From positions 47,260 through 111,259 of the forward strand of contig CAYOLG010000015.1 in the NCBI GenBank assembly GCA_964404745.1: a stretch of 64,000 bases of DNA, in the 5' to 3' direction. Made by a program: the position numbers and the translations under genes. Below are positions 34,199 through 42,075 of this stretch, piece after piece (the stretch's first letter is position 1; each line of letters starts with the position of its first letter). Below the pieces are notes generated by a model, which worked only from the letters and a program-made list of their open reading frames with translations, was not told the origin of the DNA and did no database searches. This DNA is from Pelagisphaera sp964404745. GTDB lineage: Bacteria; Verrucomicrobiota; Verrucomicrobiia; Opitutales; Opitutaceae.

Positions 34199-35274
34199 GA
34201 CTAGGCATCTTTCTATTATCGCTGTTTTCCATCCTCCTCTCCTCCTGTGCCCGTGTATCCACTACTGGCTTTCTGAAAGGCGACACGATGGGCACCTTCT
34301 ACACAGTCCAATATTGGTCAGACAACACGCTTGAGCCTCAAAAGTTGGATACAACTATTAAAAATGTTCTGAACGAATTCGAGAACCAGCTTTCCAACTG
34401 GCGTCACGATAGCTGGGTAAACCGATTCAACGCCTCCCCCGCCCACAAGCCCATACCCGTCCCCGAACACGCGTTCAATGTTATCAAGCTCTCACTGGAA
34501 TTGGCGGAGAGGACGAATGGGGCCTTCGATCCAACTCTGTCGCCCCTTATCCAACTGTGGGGATTCGGAACCAAACGCAGCGAGCGTATCCCAGAGGAAC
34601 AGGCGATACAAGCTGCCCTGCAAAAGGTGGGCTACCAGAAGCTTGTTCTTGATACGGACAACTCCACCCTGCTCAAGACGGATCCCCATATGCAGCTCAA
34701 TTGTTCAGCCATTGCCAAGGGCTACGCCGTCGACCTGGTCACCAAGGAATTGCGGCAACGGGGTGTTCAAGGAGCGTTGGTCAATATCGGTGGCGAGGTT
34801 TACGCAGCCGGAACGAAAATCGATGGATCTCCTTGGAACGTGGGCATACAGGAAAATTCGTCGAGCGGCCAGAAGTTGAGATCGAAGAGGGCTATTCCCC
34901 TTCACTATCAGGCCCTAGCAACGAGCGGCCACTCGCAACGCGTGTTCTTCAGAGACGGTCAACGCTATTCCCATGTTCTCGATCCTCGAACAGGCCGCCC
35001 CGTCGCAGCTCTTATTGCCAGCGCTTCCATCATCGCCCCCAACTGCGCTCTGGCGGATGGGCTTGCCACCATCGCTCTCATCATCGATAGTGATGCCATG
35101 ACTCAGCTCGCTGGCCAGTATAACGGTATCGAGTATTTTTATACCCCATGGGACAATCAAAACCAAGGTAGGGAAGCTCGGCTTCATCCTGACCCAGTCG
35201 AAAGGCTCGATCCTCCGCGCAACTTTTCCCATTCGGAGAACCGCTTGTCTAGCCGAGGGGCCGCCGAAGGCTGA
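34138..35274 (+). CDS. apbE: ApbE-family FAD:protein FMN transferase, lipoprotein
   Basis: 378 residues from ATG 34138 or 367 from GTG 34171; neither has a clear ribosome binding site. A hydrophobic stretch ends in the lipobox LLSSC (Cys37 from ATG 34138), so it is a periplasm-facing lipoprotein. ApbE landmarks: KGDTMGTFYTVQYW, LNCSAIAKGYAVDLV, ALVNIGGEVYAAG, SHVLDPRTGRPV and the metal-site block CALADGLATIALI. The enzyme transfers FMN from FAD to a threonine or serine in target proteins; the upstream DUF2271 protein carries the recognised motif. The open frame continues upstream into the previous gene's shadow, so the start is decided only by the signal sequence. The first residues are encoded by a REPIN-like element. 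Confidence 0.9.
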   Translation: MNGRSACAAVTVHRREIGRYRLGIFLLSLFSILLSSCARVSTTGFLKGDTMGTFYTVQYWSDNTLEPQKLDTTIKNVLNEFENQLSNWRHDSWVNRFNASPAHKPIPVPEHAFNVIKLSLELAERTNGAFDPTLSPLIQLWGFGTKRSERIPEEQAIQAALQKVGYQKLVLDTDNSTLLKTDPHMQLNCSAIAKGYAVDLVTKELRQRGVQGALVNIGGEVYAAGTKIDGSPWNVGIQENSSSGQKLRSKRAIPLHYQALATSGHSQRVFFRDGQRYSHVLDPRTGRPVAALIASASIIAPNCALADGLATIALIIDSDAMTQLAGQYNGIEYFYTPWDNQNQGREARLHPDPVERLDPPRNFSHSENRLSSRGAAEG

Positions 35275-35319
35275 AAGCCAGTCCTCCATAACCAATTCCT
35301 CTGGCAACCAAAAATCTTC

Positions 35320-36885
35320 ATGAAACGAATACGCTCAACTTTCGCTCTTATCCTGCTTTCACAACTTCTCTGTTTCGCTGGGAACTGGCCTCAAGCCGGC
35401 GGCCCCAATGGCGACTTCATCGTCCCCAATGCCGCCGCCCCAACGGAATGGAGCGTTACTCTGGACAAGAATATCGCCTGGAAATTGACGCTACCCGAAC
35501 TGGGTCAAAGCTCGGTAACAATATGGGACGATCGGGTGTACTTCGCTATAAACAAACCCGTCCAGGAAGACACGGTTTTGGCCAAAGATATCGTGGCTTA
35601 CTGCTGTAGCGCGATCGATGGCTCCGTTATTTGGAAGCGGGAGATCCCGGGCATCTATCCGCTGAAAATCGCCAGTAGCTGGGGGGACAGCTCAGGATTG
35701 CCCGCGGTGACGGATGGCAAGCATGTAGCCTTCCTCAACGCATCTGGCGCCATCGAGTGCTTCGACAAAAACGGCAACCGCATCTGGCGCCGGGAAGCCC
35801 TTTCATCGTACCGGGGATCCCCCTTCCTCATCGACAACAAACTCATCTACATGCAGATGAACTGGCCGCCCGACGAAAAGGGAGGGTATCCTCATCCTAA
35901 AGAGGAGCTGCCTTTTTCCGACTGGACCCAAATGCAGGCAATCGACTTCAAAACCGGTAAACCCGCGTGGTCGACCCAATGCGGCGGAAACATCGGGAGC
36001 CAGCCGATGCCTTTAAAACTCGACGATGGGAGAGACGTTTTCCTCGTAGGCAGAGGAGGCGGTCACGAACCTCCTGAAAAGCCGCTCGGCGTTTCGCTTG
36101 TCGATGCCTCCGATGGATCTGAGATCTGGAAACTCCCAATCGACAACTATGAATGTCGGCAAACGATGCCCATCCACGACGGGCACGCCCTCGTTATTCA
36201 TAATGAAGAGCATTGGTGGGTGGATATCGAATCCGGGAAAGTAGCGAAGAGGGTATCGCTCTTGGAGGGTGTCACCGTTAACGAGAGGAAAGGGAATAGC
36301 TGGATTTCCCAATCGACCAGCCTCGAGCCTAATCCAAGATCCGAAAAGAGCGACCAGTCCAATCTGCTCGTGGGAGACTACCATTACTTTCGCAGCTATA
36401 TTTACAACTACCTCGGTCGCGTAAATGTGAATACCGGAAAAGTAGAATATCTCCAACTCCCGGTCAGCATGCTGCGTCAGCCCGACTGCCCGGACGAGTT
36501 TATCTGGAACAAGAGCGACTTGAAGTCCGAGCCGGAAAAGCTCTTCAACGTTCCCACGGAAGTCTCTCACTGGACCTTTAAGCCAAACCGCATGGTCAAT
36601 ACAAGAGGATACCAACTCTTGGGAGATGTCCGTTCCCAAGGAAACGGCTGGGGACACTTCGCTGCCCAGATCCCCACCGCTGTAGGGGATCACCTCTACG
36701 TCCCGATTATGAACGGCATGGTCTATGTGATCGATTGGAACGCAAATGTCCTCGACGAAGGGGCGCTTGTCTCAATCAACGACCTCGGCCCGATCGGGGA
36801 AGCCTGGACTCGCAGCAACCTAAGCTATTCTAACGGTAAGCTCTTCGCCCAAACGATTAGAGAAATTGTCTGTATCCAAGAATAG
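35320..36885 (+). CDS. Secreted PQQ-like beta-propeller protein
   Basis: 521 residues with a Sec signal (residues 1-20, ending CFA). The mature protein is built of repeated propeller blades in the PQQ/BamB style, for example WPQAGGPNGDFIVPN at the start, then AIDGSVIWKREIPG, NGNRIWRREALSSY, DASDGSEIWKLP and HLYVPIMNGMVYVIDWNANV. Proteins of this type in Verrucomicrobia and Planctomycetes are usually annotated as outer membrane assembly factor BamB-like or as quinoprotein relatives, but the full set of quinoprotein dehydrogenase residues cannot be confirmed here. It follows apbE by 45 bases in the same direction. Function unknown; an extracytoplasmic redox or scaffold role would suit the neighbours. 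Confidence 0.82.
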   Translation: MKRIRSTFALILLSQLLCFAGNWPQAGGPNGDFIVPNAAAPTEWSVTLDKNIAWKLTLPELGQSSVTIWDDRVYFAINKPVQEDTVLAKDIVAYCCSAIDGSVIWKREIPGIYPLKIASSWGDSSGLPAVTDGKHVAFLNASGAIECFDKNGNRIWRREALSSYRGSPFLIDNKLIYMQMNWPPDEKGGYPHPKEELPFSDWTQMQAIDFKTGKPAWSTQCGGNIGSQPMPLKLDDGRDVFLVGRGGGHEPPEKPLGVSLVDASDGSEIWKLPIDNYECRQTMPIHDGHALVIHNEEHWWVDIESGKVAKRVSLLEGVTVNERKGNSWISQSTSLEPNPRSEKSDQSNLLVGDYHYFRSYIYNYLGRVNVNTGKVEYLQLPVSMLRQPDCPDEFIWNKSDLKSEPEKLFNVPTEVSHWTFKPNRMVNTRGYQLLGDVRSQGNGWGHFAAQIPTAVGDHLYVPIMNGMVYVIDWNANVLDEGALVSINDLGPIGEAWTRSNLSYSNGKLFAQTIREIVCIQE

Positions 36886-36904
36886 GTGAGTTCTTGAATC
36901 TGAT

Positions 36905-36935
36905 GGCAGGGAGGATCGAGCCGTCTCTCCCTACC
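36905..36935. repeat. Inverted repeat between convergent genes
   Basis: GGCAGGGAGGATCG faces CGTCTCTCCCTACC across a two-base loop, a diverged short relative of the GTAGGGAGGACC family. It lies 19 bases after the PQQ-like gene and 53 bases before the end of the convergent VOC gene, where the hairpin could help end transcription, though no T run follows. Confidence 0.6.
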
Positions 36936-36988
36936 TAATTTGACACACGCTGGAAGCCTGCGCTACCTCTGACCTGCGCTACACCGGA

Positions 36989-37537
36989 TCAGCTACCCGG
37001 TTTTGGGCCAACTAGCTCAACGAAATTACCATCTGGATCGCGAACAATCGTTAGAGCCATTGCCGGATTCAAATTGGCTGGCAAGGCTTTGGGGCTATGG
37101 GCTATGGGCTTCACGCCCGCCTTCTTCAATCGAGCCAGCGCTTCATCCGTGCTCTTGACGAATATAGTGATGTAGCTGAAGCCTAGTGAGGTGGTGACGT
37201 GATCGTTCTTGATTTTCCGACTACGGCCGCCCCCTTCCATTAGTTTCAACCGGGTCGCCTCCTCGCCCTCACCTAACGTTAGTACCTTAATATCGAGCGC
37301 TTTACCATTGGTTAAACCCACCTCTTTGGCGTAGTCGCCATCCACCTGGAAGCCGCCCGCGTCCTGAAAACCGATGGCTTCAGTGTAAAATTCTACTGCA
37401 GCGTCGAGATCGCTAACAACGCAGCCCAAGTCGATTGTTGGCTCGGTGAATGGGCTTCCGTGGTGATCCCCATGGGCAACCGCCACGAGCGTGAAAAGGA
37501 AAGAAGTAAAAGCAGAGAGGCAGACAGTGGTTTTCAT
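36989..37537 (-). CDS. Exported VOC (glyoxalase/bleomycin-resistance) family protein
   Basis: 182 residues. Sec signal peptide residues 1-22, ending in a histidine-rich HGDHHGS. A single-copy pair of VOC beta-alpha-beta-beta-beta modules follows: TIDLGCVVSDLDAAVEFYTE, RLKLMEGGG, GFSYITIFVKSTDEALARL and the terminal DPDGNFVELVGPKPGS, where Glu in FVELVGP is the usual metal ligand. VOC enzymes act as lyases, isomerases or dioxygenases on small substrates; most are cytoplasmic, so the export signal is notable. Alone between a convergent PQQ-like gene and a long intergenic region. Substrate unknown. Confidence 0.82.
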   Translation of the reverse strand: MKTTVCLSAFTSFLFTLVAVAHGDHHGSPFTEPTIDLGCVVSDLDAAVEFYTEAIGFQDAGGFQVDGDYAKEVGLTNGKALDIKVLTLGEGEEATRLKLMEGGGRSRKIKNDHVTTSLGFSYITIFVKSTDEALARLKKAGVKPIAHSPKALPANLNPAMALTIVRDPDGNFVELVGPKPGS

Positions 37538-37944
37538 AGGACTGGCAACCTAGCGAAACCAAATCGAGCCGTAAAAGCAATTAATGCTCACCGTGGAAAC
37601 TTAGGTGATAAATTCAATCTAGGTAGGGAGGACCGTCTCGGTCCTCCATTTTTTCAGATCACCGACGCGCGGTGCGAGGACCTGAGCCAGTGACAATCGA
37701 TCATTCATTTAGCGATATGGTATTAAGATATTCACTAACAGGATACACCCCGACAAGACGGGATTGCATGATGGCTTCGCCAACTTGATAGACAGTTTGC
37801 TCGGTAGTTCCATCAAGCTGCTGACGGAGGAAGTATCATGCAGCGAAGCGTATCCTGTTCATCAAAAAATTGCATTTCTTTTTATCAAAGGAGCTCTAGT
37901 TGAAGCCGCGTCCTTATTGTTTTGGTTAGTTCGCATCGAAGACA
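37538..37944. other. Intergenic region with one REP hairpin
   Basis: 407 bases between the start of the VOC gene and the end of the HpcH/HpaI aldolase gene, both on the minus strand. Apart from the REP hairpin at 37623-37647 no gene, RNA or operator was recognised; a plus-strand open frame from about 37764 runs into the antisense of the aldolase gene and has no domain. Confidence 0.6.
37623..37647 (+). repeat. Single REP hairpin (GTAGGGAGGACCGTCTCGG family)
   Basis: GTAG followed by GGAGGACCGTCTCGGTCCTC, a near-perfect stem with a CGTCTCG centre, then ATTTTTT. It is half of the complete REPIN at 59763-59826. On the plus strand it has the stem plus T-run form of an intrinsic terminator, but no plus-strand gene precedes it. 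Confidence 0.75.
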
Positions 37945-38727
37945 CTAACCCCTTTTGTCTGCCCAATCCCTCGCGCTTCCAATCGACGCATCAAACCCTT
38001 GGCGGAGAAGACGGAAGTCGCTGACAACATTAAAGAAACGATAGCCAAGTTCCCAAAGACGATCGCGCTCCGCCGGATCCGAGCAAATGATGGCCGCCGA
38101 CTTGCCGTACCGCAAGCAAGCCTCGCCCGTCCTCTCAATAACCTCTTGTAGTTTCGGATGACCCATCTGGCCGATTAAACCCATATTGGCCGCCATATCT
38201 CCAAGACCCACGAACAGCATGTCGACTCCCTTGATGGCGGCGATCGTCTCAATATGCGGCACTGCTTCCGGCGTCTCGATCTGAGCCACTAGGAACGTAT
38301 TATCGTTTTCATGACGCATATACTCTTCAAGGGAAGCCGTTCCCAGGTCTGCGTCGGCGTGAATTGGATCCAGTCCCCGACGGCCCAGCGGAGGGAATTT
38401 CATCATCTCCACCACCAGCTCTACTTCTTTCACCTCGCGGACTTGCGGCAACATAATTCCTCGCGCGCCCGCTTCCAGCAAGTAGGACAGATCCGTGTGA
38501 TTTTCCGGTTTTACGCGAATGAGGCAATCGCAGCCCGAAACGCGGGCAGACAGTATCAGCGATTGCAGGACGGCTGGATCGATCTTCCGGTGCTCCAAGC
38601 AAATCCACACGCAATCGAATCCCGCTCTACCTATCATTTCTACGATCTCGGGATCCGCATAGCATGCCTTGGCGGAGAGAATGGGTTCTTGATTTGCGAG
38701 CTTGGTTCGAACGACGGACGATATCAT
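37945..38727 (-). CDS. HpcH/HpaI-family 2-keto-3-deoxy acid aldolase
   Basis: 260 residues, cytoplasmic. Class II aldolase features of the HpaI/RhmA/GarL group are present: His46 (ICLEHRK), Arg71 (LIRVKPEN), Glu151 in QIETPEAVPHIE and Asp177 in GLGDMAANMG, plus FPPLGRRGLDP. Members use a divalent metal to split 2-keto-3-deoxy sugar acids or 4-hydroxy-2-oxo acids into pyruvate and an aldehyde. It is transcribed divergently from the sialidase-like operon, with 131 bases between the starts, so a shared promoter region is likely. It could act on products of the dehydratases in this window; the precise substrate is not decided. Confidence 0.88.
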   Translation of the reverse strand: MISSVVRTKLANQEPILSAKACYADPEIVEMIGRAGFDCVWICLEHRKIDPAVLQSLILSARVSGCDCLIRVKPENHTDLSYLLEAGARGIMLPQVREVKEVELVVEMMKFPPLGRRGLDPIHADADLGTASLEEYMRHENDNTFLVAQIETPEAVPHIETIAAIKGVDMLFVGLGDMAANMGLIGQMGHPKLQEVIERTGEACLRYGKSAAIICSDPAERDRLWELGYRFFNVVSDFRLLRQGFDASIGSARDWADKRG

Positions 38728-38858
38728 GGCCTACGCTTTATTCGATTATAGGGAGCTCAGCCAGAGAAAAACCTTTTTCATCGTTTCCAAATATCATCGC
38801 CCTTGTCCGCCAAGTTCTCTACCGTCCCTCTTCTAACAATCAAGACCCCCAGTTGCCG

Positions 38859-39977
38859 ATGAGATCGATTCCTCAAATCCTCGCCATTTTTCTTCTCCCC
38901 TCGCTTTGCTTCGCGGAGCCATCGTCTACAATTCCCTCATGCCGGATCGAGGAGACCATCGTCTCCTACCGGGATACCGGAACGATGGACTACCTGGGGT
39001 TCCCTGCCATCGCCGTTTCCGGCAACAATGAGATCATGCTGTCATACAAACGTGGTACAGACCATGGCTGGGATCCCGGAGCCGTACTGGAGATTGTTCG
39101 ATTCGATCTAAACAGCGGGCGGGCGATACAATCCCCCATCCAGCTAGGGATACCCGACCGCATCATGGAAATGGGAGAATGGGTGCGCTTCCCAGACGGG
39201 ACACTCGGCACCTACATCGACGCCCAGAGAACCAACGACCAAAGGCAGGCCTTTCGAATTGGGCTGCGAGGCGCCATCAGTCGCGACAATGGCAAGAGTT
39301 TCGGACCGCTCGAAAGAGTTGGCGTGATCGATGGCGTAGAATACGGCTACTTATTCGACTCCGCTATCGTGGGCCAACGCCTCTACGCCCTAATCATGAC
39401 CTTCGAATATTTGGCAGGCGGAAGACGATCCGTCGACGCCCTTTATACCGATGACAATGGGAAAACCTGGCATTTCATTCGAAACCTCAGTCAGGAATTT
39501 GGAGACATTCGTATCAATGAAAGCAGTCTCCTTCCCTACAAAGACGGCTTCCTGGTCACCACTCGCGGCTACGACCTTAGAGCCCGGATTCACCGCGTGG
39601 ACCGAGAGTTCCGTTTGATCAAGGAAGCCAACCTAACCGAGATTACCTCAACGATGGACGGCTATGTTGGGCGTCCTAGGCTCTTCACCTACGGCGGCTC
39701 CTATTTCCTTATGGGCCGAAACTTCAAACCTCCGTACCGCAAAATTCCAATGGAGCTTGGCCTCTTCCGTCTAGACCCGGAAAAACTGGTAGTAGAACAG
39801 TCATTCGTCCTCGACAATGCAGAGCAGGGGGAGGTCACCGACGGATATTACACTTGCCCCATAATTGTGGATACTGGAGATCGAAAGCTGCTAAACGTTT
39901 TCACTTACAAGGGCTTGTTCGGAAACTCGCCTGATATCCTGCGTCTGCAATTCGACAGCGCTGCATTTCTACCATAA
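38859..39977 (+). CDS. Secreted sialidase-like (BNR) propeller protein, tandem copy 1
   Basis: 372 residues from ATG 38859, where a Sec signal (MRSIPQILAIFLLPSLCFA) begins; the frame is open further upstream but without a signal. Asp-box-like units (SRDNGKSFGPLERVG, YTDDNGKTWHFIRNLS) and a conserved Arg-rich ring of blades (RIEETIVSYRDTG, GYVGRPRLFT, DGYYTCPIIVDTGDRKLLNVF) indicate a sialidase-fold six-bladed propeller. Sialidase catalytic residues cannot be assigned with certainty, so it may be another glycosidase or a lectin. The next gene is a close tandem paralogue. First gene of a four-gene operon ending in a FAD oxidoreductase. Confidence 0.8.
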   Translation: MRSIPQILAIFLLPSLCFAEPSSTIPSCRIEETIVSYRDTGTMDYLGFPAIAVSGNNEIMLSYKRGTDHGWDPGAVLEIVRFDLNSGRAIQSPIQLGIPDRIMEMGEWVRFPDGTLGTYIDAQRTNDQRQAFRIGLRGAISRDNGKSFGPLERVGVIDGVEYGYLFDSAIVGQRLYALIMTFEYLAGGRRSVDALYTDDNGKTWHFIRNLSQEFGDIRINESSLLPYKDGFLVTTRGYDLRARIHRVDREFRLIKEANLTEITSTMDGYVGRPRLFTYGGSYFLMGRNFKPPYRKIPMELGLFRLDPEKLVVEQSFVLDNAEQGEVTDGYYTCPIIVDTGDRKLLNVFTYKGLFGNSPDILRLQFDSAAFLP

Positions 39978-39991
39978 TCGCCCTAGCGATC

Positions 39992-41125
39992 ATGAATCTG
40001 CCAAAATTTCTCTGTCTCGCTTCGACTATCCCACCTCTGTGTTTAAACGCAGCAGAATCAACTGGGCCAGTCCCGACTGCGCCAGAATACCGAATAGAGG
40101 AAACCATCGTGTCCTATCGTGGAACGGGAACCCAGGACTATCTAGCCTTTCCCGCAATCACGCCCTCTGGCGATAACGAGATATTGCTTTCCCACAAGCG
40201 CGGGAAGGCGCACGTCAACGACTTGGGAGCCGCGCTGGAAATCGTTCGCTTCGATCTGGAGAGCGGTCGTCCGATTCAGGAACCCATTCAACTAGCGATA
40301 CCTGGTGAAGCCATGCAAATGGGCGAATGGGTCCGCTTTCCCGATGGGACGCTTAGCACTTACATCGATGCCCTCACAGTGGACGAGGAGGGAAAACATA
40401 TTCGGACTGGACTCGTACGCTCCCTAAGTCGAGACAACGGGAAAAGTTTTGGACCGCTGGAACGGGTAGGCATCATCGATGGCGTTGAATACGGCTACCT
40501 GTTCGAGGCGGTCAGCATTGGTCAAAGGCTCTACGCTCTTATCATGACTTTCGAATATTTAGCCGGTGGCAGGAGATCGGTCGACGCCCTCTACACCGAT
40601 GACAATGGAGAAACCTGGCATTTCATCCGAAACCTGAGTGACGAATTTGGGGACGTTCGCATCAACGAGAGCAGCCTCATTCCGTACAAAAACGGCTTTA
40701 TCGTAGCGACGCGCGGCTATGACAACATGCAGCGACTCCATCAGGTCGACATGGATTTCAATTTGATTACGGAAACCAATATTACGGAAGAAACCCCTTC
40801 CATCAGCTCCTATATTGGCAGGCCACGGCTATTCAGCCACGATGGAAAACTCTTTCTCATAGGAAGAAACTGGAGAGCCCCAGACCGCAAAATTCCCATG
40901 GAGCTGGCTCTCCTGCGCTTCGATCCAGTGAGCCTAGAGGTTGAAAAGCACTTCGTCCTCGACAATACAGAGCAAGGCAAAGTTAACGATGGATACTACC
41001 CTTGTCCTATTTTGGTAGATACAGGAGATCGAAAGCTCCTCAACGTGTTTGACTACCGGGCTTTATTCGGAAATTCGCCCGACATTGTTCGCTTCCAATT
41101 TCGAGCCGAGGAGTTTCTAGATTGA
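39992..41125 (+). CDS. Secreted sialidase-like (BNR) propeller protein, tandem copy 2
   Basis: 377 residues, signal peptide 1-20 (MNLPKFLCLASTIPPLCLNA). Very similar along its whole length to the preceding protein, sharing for instance KSFGPLERVG, IDGVEYGYLF, YALIMTFEYLAGGRRSVDAL and LFGNSPDI, so the pair arose by tandem duplication. The differences gather in the loops (for example RGKAHVNDLG against RGTDHGWDPG), which may mean different ligands. The stop codon overlaps the TTG start of the aldolase gene, so the operon is translationally coupled from here. Confidence 0.82.
   Translation: MNLPKFLCLASTIPPLCLNAAESTGPVPTAPEYRIEETIVSYRGTGTQDYLAFPAITPSGDNEILLSHKRGKAHVNDLGAALEIVRFDLESGRPIQEPIQLAIPGEAMQMGEWVRFPDGTLSTYIDALTVDEEGKHIRTGLVRSLSRDNGKSFGPLERVGIIDGVEYGYLFEAVSIGQRLYALIMTFEYLAGGRRSVDALYTDDNGETWHFIRNLSDEFGDVRINESSLIPYKNGFIVATRGYDNMQRLHQVDMDFNLITETNITEETPSISSYIGRPRLFSHDGKLFLIGRNWRAPDRKIPMELALLRFDPVSLEVEKHFVLDNTEQGKVNDGYYPCPILVDTGDRKLLNVFDYRALFGNSPDIVRFQFRAEEFLD
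41108..41113 (+). promoter_or_regulatory. Ribosome binding site that selects a TTG start
   Basis: GAGGAG lies inside the end of the sialidase-like gene, 8 bases before TTG 41122 and 17 before ATG 41131. The spacing favours the TTG, which overlaps the upstream stop (TTGA). Confidence 0.65.
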
Positions 41126-42075
41126 GCAATATGGACCCTCTTACGGCCAACGCGCTTCAGGGGACTTGGAGTACCCTACTGCTACCCTTAGATGAATCTG
41201 AAAACATTCAATGGAGCGGCGTCGAAACCCAATTAAACGCTTTCGCTGAAGCGCAAGTTGACGGTATCTATTTCAATGGTACAGCCGGAGAGTTCTTCAG
41301 CCAGACCGACGAGGAGTTTCTAAGACTAGCAACTACAGTTGCCAATTTTTGCCACGGTAAGAGCATTCCCTTTCAGATTGGCGCCGCCCATCCTCAAGCC
41401 ATCGATACCTTGAAAAGAATCGAGGAAAGTCGCCATCTATCGCCCAACGCCTTTCAAATCATCTTACCCGAATGGACCCCGCTGAACTGGGAAGAGATTC
41501 ACCGGTTCCTGGAACGGATCATCGCCGCTGCCGATCCCATTCCAATCGTCCTCTACAATCCCCCTTATGCTCAACAGATTCTCACCCCCGAAGAATGGAG
41601 CTCGATAGCCGCCGCCTTCCCCGCTCTGATTGGAATCAAGGTCGCCGGTGGAGACGCGGATTGGCATGAAGCGATGCGTCCAGCAGCAGAGAAGCTATCG
41701 GTATTCGTAGCGGGAATACGCCTGGCATCGGGAATAATCAAGGGTTGCGCCCGCGGCAGCTACTCCAACCTCGCCTGTCTATCGCCAAAAGGGGCTGTCC
41801 AATGGGGCCGACGCATATTTACGAATCCAGATCTAGCCCTGCAGCAAGAGGTGGCGATCAAGCGCCTTTTCGAGGATGCTATAGCCCCTTTTCGAGGGAA
41901 ATTCTCGAATAGCGCTTTGGACAAGGCTCTTGCGGCAGCAGGCGGGTGGGCCGAACTTTCGCCAACCACGCGATGGCCGCTCTCCAGCATTTCCCCATCC
42001 GAAATCCAGAAACTCGCGCTCCAATTCCGGGAGGGCCTGCCTTTTCTCTTCGAGGAAAACAATTCGATAGAATGA
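41122..42075 (+). CDS. DapA/N-acetylneuraminate-lyase-like aldolase
   Basis: 317 residues, cytoplasmic. TTG 41122 is preferred as start for its GAGGAG site; ATG 41131 is the alternative. Family hallmarks: GIYFNGTAGEFFSQT (residues 48-62, the GTxGE binding loop), Tyr145 in VLYNPPYA and the Schiff-base Lys173 in IGIKVAGGDAD. Members split N-acetylneuraminate or 2-keto-3-deoxy acids to pyruvate and an aldose. Placement right after two sialidase-like propellers makes a sialic-acid-like or other keto-acid sugar a reasonable substrate idea, but not a proven one. Its stop overlaps the ATG of the FAD oxidoreductase gene (ATGA). Confidence 0.86.
   Translation: MSNMDPLTANALQGTWSTLLLPLDESENIQWSGVETQLNAFAEAQVDGIYFNGTAGEFFSQTDEEFLRLATTVANFCHGKSIPFQIGAAHPQAIDTLKRIEESRHLSPNAFQIILPEWTPLNWEEIHRFLERIIAAADPIPIVLYNPPYAQQILTPEEWSSIAAAFPALIGIKVAGGDADWHEAMRPAAEKLSVFVAGIRLASGIIKGCARGSYSNLACLSPKGAVQWGRRIFTNPDLALQQEVAIKRLFEDAIAPFRGKFSNSALDKALAAAGGWAELSPTTRWPLSSISPSEIQKLALQFREGLPFLFEENNSIE

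Noticed and set aside
37623..37655. Intrinsic terminator
   Set aside because: Stem plus T run on the plus strand, but no plus-strand gene ends there; it matches a dispersed REP family.
37764..38024. 86-codon plus-strand frame
   Set aside because: Its 3' part is antisense to the HpcH/HpaI aldolase gene, and it has no domain or ribosome binding site.
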